From Patiria miniata (taxonomy: Eukaryota; Echinodermata; Asteroidea; Valvatida; Asterinidae), in contig NW_024037060.1 of NCBI RefSeq assembly GCF_015706575.1, forward strand, positions 3,166,515-3,230,514: 64,000 bases of DNA. Direction: 5' to 3'. Positions 58,001 through 64,000 of this stretch are shown here, piece after piece. The position numbers and the translations under genes are program-made. The stretch's first letter is position 1; the number at the start of each line of letters is the position of its first letter. Under the pieces are notes generated by a model. The model had not been told where the DNA came from. It saw only the letters and a program-made list of their open reading frames with translations, and searched no databases.

Positions 58001-59705
58001 CACCCGGGGCGGGAAGACGACAGAACTCGTTTCTTTCTTCTGTTTCTTCAACGGAACTCACTGAATCCTTGCAAATGCCGAGTAAATTCTGTTTCCCCCG
58101 CAAATAAGGAGGTGGCCACAGTGTTTGATTTGGGCAATGTGTGCGGTGTTGTAATGTATTCTTGTGGAAGATGAGGAAAGTCGGGGGAATACACAACCGA
58201 TAGGTTATTAAAGGGAAAAGCAACGCACATAATTTGTGTTCGATAACAACAGATATTTTTTTAAAAGGTTTTTAAGAAAAATGTCAACTAGGTGATTTCT
58301 TCATTCTTTTGCCCAATGTACCTTGCGGCGATCTAGGGGGGGGGGGGGGGGTGGGGAACATGTCCCCCAATAATTTTTGGGCTGGGGACATCTGATGGCA
58401 TTGTCCTCCCAAAGGTATCACAGTGCGTATAAACTTCAGCCCAATTTACCCAAAGCCGCACTCAGTAAAGGGCACAAAAGTACGACATTGACACAACCAT
58501 TGTCTTCCATCATTTTCATACAACTTTAGGTTTTTGAAGAACCACTCGACACTAGTGGTTATATTGACTGTTTTTCAAATATAGTCACCTTAAGGGCATC
58601 AGTACAAAAAAAATCATTTGATGAACGCGTTTGAAGAGCTGTTTCTTTTTGAAAAGAATGAAAAACTGTAAGAAGTTTACTCATGGGAGAGAATTCAGAA
58701 AGTATTATGGGCTTGTCCATCTACAGCCGTCAACGATGATGTGTCATTTTTTTCCGAATTGGTAATAATTTTCATATCTACACGCCTATCCCTTGTAATT
58801 TTGAACGGGTCATTAATTATCGCGAGACAGGTGGAATAATTTTGTTCAACGGCTTGGAATGTGATTACAGTGCAGGTGGTACAACTGCCCTTCGCAGCTG
58901 CCTCGTGGCTCTAGCCTCTCGTTCAAAACGAATTACAAATATCCTGGCGCGTTCAGCAACAATGACTGAAAAGTACCATCCGCCAGTCCCATGAATGCCC
59001 CATCAGGCGGAATCGATAAGAAACCACGGTGACATCGTCTTTTGTTCTCGGGGTGTACCCGGACGTGTTTTATGAAGACGGACTGTGTGAACGATAAATT
59101 AATTTGAAGCCATTAAGTGGGAGGGTGGGGGTATTTAGCCGAATGACGCATGTGTTTTCCCGAACCTAAATGAGAGTGATTTCAGCCATTATCGTTCGTG
59201 AGAAAACCACTTAAATTTGTTAAACGACCGAGCCGAAATCAAATTAAAGCCGACGACGTTTATCACTCGGCTTTTAAATTTGTTGCGATTTGATTTGTCT
59301 CTGTGTATTTCAACATAATAATAAAGTCACAAAATCCGTCGTAAAGTGAAAGATTGCCAATGCTTCACACGTTTACAAATAATTAATTTGAAGTTGTTTT
59401 GATGTCATTCTGATGCTTTTTTTTTAAACTCTGGCGCCTATAGAATGTCTGTCCATCAGTCTGTCCTTTCATCTGTTTTTTGTTTGTTATTTCGCTCCAT
59501 TTTAAAACAGCGCACGATTGGAGAAAAATGAATTAGACTTATGACGCACTGTCAATCAGACTTGATCTAATCTATAACAAGGCGAGTGCATTTTGAAGGG
59601 AAAAATGCTGAAATTTCAACTGAAAAGAAGTCAGTTAATTGCAGTACATTGTATGCATAACGGCAAGACAACTCATTATATCCTCTTTGTGTTTGAACTT
59701 TGCAG
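55020..59705 (+). other. Presumed intron 2 of the secreted precursor gene
   Basis: Contains a CT-rich microsatellite at 57059-57093, a G run at 57652 and another at 58336, and no bounded transposon. An acceptor at about 57899 (CCTTTTTCTCAG) opens a phase-0 frame of 56 codons ending at 58064, rich in G+C; it is the main rival to the proposed exon at 59706 as the continuation of this gene. A weak similarity links 55215-55370 to 35060-35220 (CCAACTGCC, AAAACTTGGTCA). Confidence 0.4.
57059..57093. repeat. (CT)n microsatellite
   Basis: CTCTCCCCCTCTCTCTTTCT and a pure (CT)6 run. It lies inside the presumed intron of the plus-strand precursor gene. Confidence 0.8.
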
Positions 59706-59751
59706 GAAAATTACAGTGACGATCAGGATTCGAGGGGACTATTTCGAGAAG
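59706..59751 (+). CDS. Secreted peptide precursor, proposed middle exon
   Basis: 46 nt between an acceptor (TTTGAACTTTGCAG, AG at 59704-59705) and a donor (CGAGAAG then GTCAGT, GT at 59752-59753). It enters in phase 0, as the signal-peptide exon requires, and leaves in phase 1. It encodes ENYSDDQDSRGLFRE plus one base. The product is acidic and polar, as propeptide or linker segments often are, with one N-glycosylation sequon (NYS) and single arginines that might serve as cleavage points. Being so short, it could be a chance combination of sites. Confidence 0.45.
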
Positions 59752-59754
59752 GTC

Positions 59755-61225
59755 AGTTTCAATTACCGTGTTTTTGTTCCGTAAAAATAATCCGTGTTTG
59801 TCTCATTCTTCAAATACCTTCTAATTCAGCGCTTCTAAATAGCCTTAGAGTTGCTGACGTTGTAATCTGATTTTAATTGGTCCTTTCTCCTGGTTGTTTT
59901 TGTTGTTTGGTTTTCAGATATCATTCCATGAATTAAGTAATGTGAACTCTATAAAAAAAACCTGAGTGTGTACATTTAATAATGCTTGGCGCAACGGGTA
60001 ACAAATATACGTTCATCCTTCTCAGACATATCAATCTGACGCCTAAATGAAACGTGGCGCACTGTGCCTCATATTTTATTCAATTTCCGTTTCCCGAATG
60101 AAAATAAGCTTCATCCCATATCATCGTCTGTTTCTTCAAACCCTTCCTCACGCGTATCTCTGTCTTCCCACGAACGTTGTCACGTGACCAGCATGCGTCC
60201 AATCGGGCGAGTTTGTCTCCATCGGCATATAAAGTTAACCAATCGCTGTGGAGATTGGGGGGTGGGGAGTATAGAGCACCGTTGCCCGCGGTTCACCTGC
60301 TAAGAAATCTGACACGGTTTGCGGGGGCGAACTGAGGGCAGTCGAGGGCGGGCCGAAAAGACAGGGGAATAAAAATTGGTCTTTTGTTTGTCCGTGGATC
60401 ATAAACAATGAAACCGTATCGTCAACTTTTCCTCCTTGTATTTGTTGTACAGTGATGTGCGGTGGCCCTTCAAGGATTTTCCGTGGGAGACTGGCCCATA
60501 AGTATTCAAATCCCCCTTCCTCTCTCTCGCTATCTCAAAACCTCGACCTCCGATTCGGCAGATTTGCCACTATTAAACAATTATGAAAGTGGGATTTACG
60601 ACTGTTTTTTAACTATTGGGCACTGTGAATAAAAGACAAAATTGTTATGCCCACGGAAATGACGTTTCATGATGTGGGAGTAACTTTCCTAATCCAATTA
60701 AATTGAAATAAATTTGAAAGTGAATTGGCGAAATACCGCTTTATAGTAAGCTTCTCTTATCCAGAATAAATTGGAGAAAATTTCGACTCATTATGAAGTA
60801 AGGTTACGGAATGCCTCGTTTAAAATCGAGAACGCGTCAGGAAATCCAACATACTGCTCTTATTGTTACCATCTTTTGTTTCTCACTTTCTTTATGTTTG
60901 AGAAATTCTTTAAAACCGTCCACTTTTTGGTAATTCTTGAGGTCAAATTGCGATGATTTTTTCCCCGACACCTCACTTTTTTGTCGTACGATCCTTCTTT
61001 CATTTATGAACACTTTTTGTTTCTTTTCAATGTATGAACAACACTCCTCATTTTACTGAACTGCGAATAAAATCATTGCAAACTCACAAGAACAAGGAAA
61101 TCCAGCGGGCTTTCTTACACAAAAAAAGAAAAAAATAACCCTGAATCAAAATAATGGCAGTCAATTTGTGAATAAGTTTTTCAACCCGTGAAGGTAATCG
61201 ACACTTTCCATTACTCTCGCAGTGC
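59755..61225. other. Presumed intron 3; nothing else seen
   Basis: Acceptor-like sites at 59918, about 60026 and about 60763 all lead to early stops in the required phase. No RNA gene or bounded repeat was seen. Confidence 0.4.
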
Positions 61226-61227
61226 AG

Positions 61228-61334
61228 TAGCTCCATCAATTTCATGTGATTTTCAATGCAACATGAGCTGCAACATCAGGTCGTTTGGTTGTGTCAACCG
61301 GGGAGGATTTATTGCCACTTCTGACACCATTTAG
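61228..61334 (+). CDS. Secreted peptide precursor, proposed cysteine-rich terminal exon
   Basis: After tandem acceptors TCTCGCAG and TGCAG, use of the second (AG at 61226-61227) gives phase 1 entry, 34 whole codons and a TAG at 61332-61334. The product contains CDFQCNMSCNIRSFGC then VNRGGF, four cysteines with spacing C-x3-C-x3-C-x6-C, which suggests a disulfide-stabilised peptide. Joined to the two upstream exons it gives a 79-residue precursor with a mature part of about 57 residues. The first acceptor would hit a stop at once, so only the second works. I do not recognise the family; spacing loosely recalls arthropod trissin but lacks its first and last cysteines. Chance openness of so short an exon cannot be excluded. 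Confidence 0.42.
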
Positions 61335-61339
61335 CACGC

Positions 61340-62685
61340 TTGTGGCGTGGTATTGCTGCGTCCCGGAGGACACAAGTCAAGGAATCATCACCAACCTCTC
61401 GACAATCACGAGTTTGAGCATGAAACAGGAAACTAATCCTAAAGACAAATTATATGATGCACCTCACGTGGGAATAGTTCGCTTGGTGAAAGGGACGCCA
61501 ATATTTCTTCCGTTTTCTATTCCCGATCATTATGGGGCTGAAATCCAGTCATTCGTGACCCAAACCGAGCGTTGAGACAGCGTGGCCAATGGAGACATAT
61601 GCAAAAACAATAAGTGGTCTATAAAGTTACATCCATGCGCCTGATGTCGCTATACCAAGAGATTTCTAAGGGAGCCTAATGAAAGCTTGATTTTTCTTTT
61701 TAGAAAAACTGAAATCATGATCAGATTTATGCTGAGATTTATTAGGCGCCATAGCTTAGGCTTGAACAGACGTCAATATTTCGTTTTCCCTTTCAACGAC
61801 TTAAATGGTGTGAACTTATGCTCGTAGTTTTCCTAAATTTAAAAAAAACAAAATTGGTAAGTGGCAACATTTCTGTACTATTGTTGGCAGGAGTTCGTAG
61901 AATCATATGAATCCCGCACTAGAGCCTATACGCTGAAGAGCGACTAAAAAGCACCGAACATACACTATGTGTACTTTACAAAATTAAGTCCGTGAAGGAA
62001 AAAATCAAGTATTTAATATTACGATGTTGTTTGAGATTATTTTAGATCTTTATTTTTCTGAAGACTTATGAGAGTGTTACCTGTCATAGGAAGAAATTAT
62101 TCGTGTGTTCTTCTCATAAGTGTTCGTTGTTAAAGCGATTGACAGCGGTGCATATATAGAGTACGCCGATATCCAGTGCGCGCCAGTACTAAACGATAAC
62201 CAAGTTCAATGCTTAAATGTTGAGTGAGACGTGTTCATAACTATTATATAAGTAATACTCCACTTGTCGTAACAACTCGTTAACCTGCTTTTGAGTTTTT
62301 GGGGGATATTATTGTCTTGAGGGTGTAAAACACCCGAGTCTATCGCTGTACAACCGCCCTGGACCGGTCACGAAATGGTTCAAAAGAGTCGCTCGTGGAG
62401 TTTAGAATTTCCACTGGATGGTCAACCAGGGTTCCCTGAGCTGTACTCGAGTATATACAGTCACAGTGTAACGACATCAGGTGGTGTAATATTTGGGGGC
62501 TGGGTTTGATTTAGGTACATGTTCACTATAAGTGCATTATTGCGATGACGCGTTGTTATGAGTATATAGTCGAATCCCTTGCTAACGCTACTATGTTTCT
62601 GGGACTACAGATTTGAGGAGTGCTTTTGCTTGAGCAATAAAGTCAAACAATATTCCTTCTTTGCCCATCTTGGAGTAATTCTAGT
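61340..62685. other. No recognised gene
   Basis: Would include the 3' UTR of the proposed precursor gene. AATAAA-type signals close after 61334 are not obvious, although ACAATAAGTGG occurs at about 61605. No bounded repeat was seen. Confidence 0.35.
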
Positions 62686-62689
62686 ATGT

Positions 62690-63100
62690 AAAAAGCGCCT
62701 CAGAATGTAATAGAAACGTCAAGCAGTGGAACTGAGTGATACCCCCAACGTTTCGACTATAGCGAGGTGCTGTCATCAGACCGAGGAACGGTTCAATTCT
62801 CTCCCTCGCGGAAACGCTCGACTGACGTTTTGGACACTTTCAACAAGCAACCATATATAAGTGGTTGTTAGTGGACGAAGTACCACGGGTCGTCCGTAGG
62901 CTTTGACCTCCGAGGACTTCCCTGGACCCCTTGGTGATTGATGTTTGACTCTTCCCCCATCGACAAAATCAGAAGTGACCGCTAGATTTTGTCCCCAGCG
63001 ACCATAATTACATACTCATCGCTGATTGTATGAAACCCCGAAGTGGGGACTACCGTTTACGATCGATCCACGGGAATCGCAACGGGCCTAGGGAAAAGTG
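62690..63100 (-). mobile_element. Possible Penelope-like element terminal region
   Basis: On the minus strand, complement of 62742-62779, the sequence reads CTGATGACAGCACCTCGC then TATAGTCGAAACGTTGGGGG. CTGATGA followed by a small stem and GAAACGTT is the pattern of the hammerhead-ribozyme-bearing ends of Penelope-like retroelements. Stem II is not a clean helix here (GAC/GTC and AGC/GCT pairs use part of the core), so an active ribozyme is doubtful. The rest, to about 63100, contains paired blocks such as CCCCACTTCGGGG and CGTCAGTCGAGCG but no GIY-YIG or reverse transcriptase frame. Confidence 0.33.
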
Positions 63101-63104
63101 CATT

Positions 63105-64000
63105 ACGTCATTCATGACGTCATCATCTATTGTTTGTCCTGGCTGTGGGTGTAAGCAGTTCGCGGAAAGCGTGCGTATTTTGTGACTCGTGTAACAGGCA
63201 AACTTCTGCAACAAGAAAATGTGTGGATGAAAACAAGTTTCTTCGGCAGTCTAGTCACAGGCTTAACTCAAAATGGACCATTTCCTTTTTCACTTGTGTT
63301 TTCCGAAGAGTATGTTTCGAAAAAAAAGCTTCCTTTCTGAGGTTCATCTCAGTGCATATACAGCAGAGTCCATTACCATACATTTAAAGGAAGTTAAAAT
63401 ACTTTTTTAACACCCCCCCCCCTGCAGCATTGAATCGGTAATTGGAAATTCACAAAAGTTATGTTTAAAAATAACCAACGTATGTTACAAAATCGTAAAT
63501 GTCCTTCTTTTTTTCTTTAAAGTGCCCGTAAACATTCTGCAGCAAGCAATTATATATTAGAGCTTTCCCGCGCGCACATCTCCTTGTTTACAACTTTGTC
63601 ATTATTTAAATTCTTAGAAGACACTTGCCTTCGAAAAAGAGCCCCCAAAATCGTTGAGCTGTTTTAATGATCAGCCTACGGGCGCCCACCGCCGTTTAAA
63701 GGAATTATGTAGGCTGGTAAGAAAGGTATGACGATGGAAACCACAAACTAATTCCAAGTCAACTTTCATTTATATTCTTACCAAAGGCATTGCATGTCGA
63801 AAGACGTGAAGCGTTGTGATTTCTTTTTCATTCAATTTTTTTTTCTATATATATATTAACGATGCGCATGTTAAAACCCCGAGACAAAAACATCCCGCGG
63901 TCACTCTCAAACTACGTCAAGAGGAAAAAACAACTTAGCTGTATCGAAATTCTAGGATCTGTCTGTGATTCATGTGATTGCATTTTCAGGCATATTCACT
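63105..64000. other. No recognised gene
   Basis: CATTACGTCATTCATGACGT near 63101-63120 is another CRE-like palindrome. A frame at 63130-63387 contains several cysteines but starts with TTG and has no splice support. ATTGCATTTTCAG at about 63979-63991 is an acceptor-like site at the window edge. Confidence 0.35.

Noticed and set aside
57899-58064. Acceptor CCTTTTTCTCAG and a 55-codon phase-0 frame after the signal-peptide exon
   Set aside because: Possible, but the product (PSARAVMEFLMP onward) has no peptide-precursor character and only two cysteines; kept as the rival model rather than a feature.
1-64000. CRISPR arrays, operons, bacterial promoters or phage genes
   Set aside because: The window is clearly eukaryotic: small exons with GT-AG introns, SINEs and MITEs; no spaced identical repeats of CRISPR type were seen.

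Overview
The window looks like intron and intergenic DNA of a deuterostome marine invertebrate, most likely a sea star (Asteroidea). There are no long reading frames, splice-bounded exons are small and scattered, and short inverted-repeat transposons, tRNA-derived SINEs and G homopolymer runs fill much of the space. The best taxonomic marker is a luqin neuropeptide exon on the minus strand near 25.8 kb. It encodes DEKSRFPKFMRW followed by the amidation/cleavage signal GKR, almost the luqin known from the starfish Asterias rubens (EEKTRFPKFMRWamide).

Genes. (1) 2180-2608, minus: first coding exon of an SLC22-type organic ion transporter; the later exons must lie beyond base 1. (2) 35409-35375 and 25880-25729, minus: the luqin precursor, with a short start-codon exon 9.5 kb upstream of the peptide exon. 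The splice phases agree. The last exon, expected to carry the paired cysteines of the family, was not pinned down. (3) 54917-55019, 59706-59751 and 61228-61334, plus: a candidate 79-residue secreted precursor with a signal peptide and a four-cysteine C-terminus, not recognised as any named family; a 5' UTR exon may end at 51090. (4) 8681-8456, minus: a possible start-codon exon of unknown function. The rest of the long reading frames look like chance openings or parts of repeats.

Repeats. Complete or near-complete small DNA transposons with readable ends include hAT-like elements at 1593-1985 and 24535-24748 (8-bp target duplications), a piggyBac-like element at 45528-45935 (TTAA), a CRE-containing MITE at about 753 and again inverted at 49651, and inverted-repeat elements at 7072, 14046, 30760, 36463/45350, 38895, 43801, 47625 and 48828. 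Two SINE families are present: family A at 28.0, 34.1 and 37.8 kb, and family B at 0.5 and 9.2 kb. A decayed LINE reverse transcriptase lies at 6.35-7.03 kb, and a Penelope-like terminal sequence is possible near 62.75 kb. Unusual structures are a perfect 76-bp-arm palindrome at 24138-24290 and a hairpin at 34825-34955 with telomere-like repeats in its loop.

How the genes fit together: two genes appear to encode secreted signalling-type peptides and one a membrane transporter, but nothing in the sequence links them in function. Exons were found by eye from splice signals, phase and protein character, so models 3 and 4 and all repeat boundaries are provisional.
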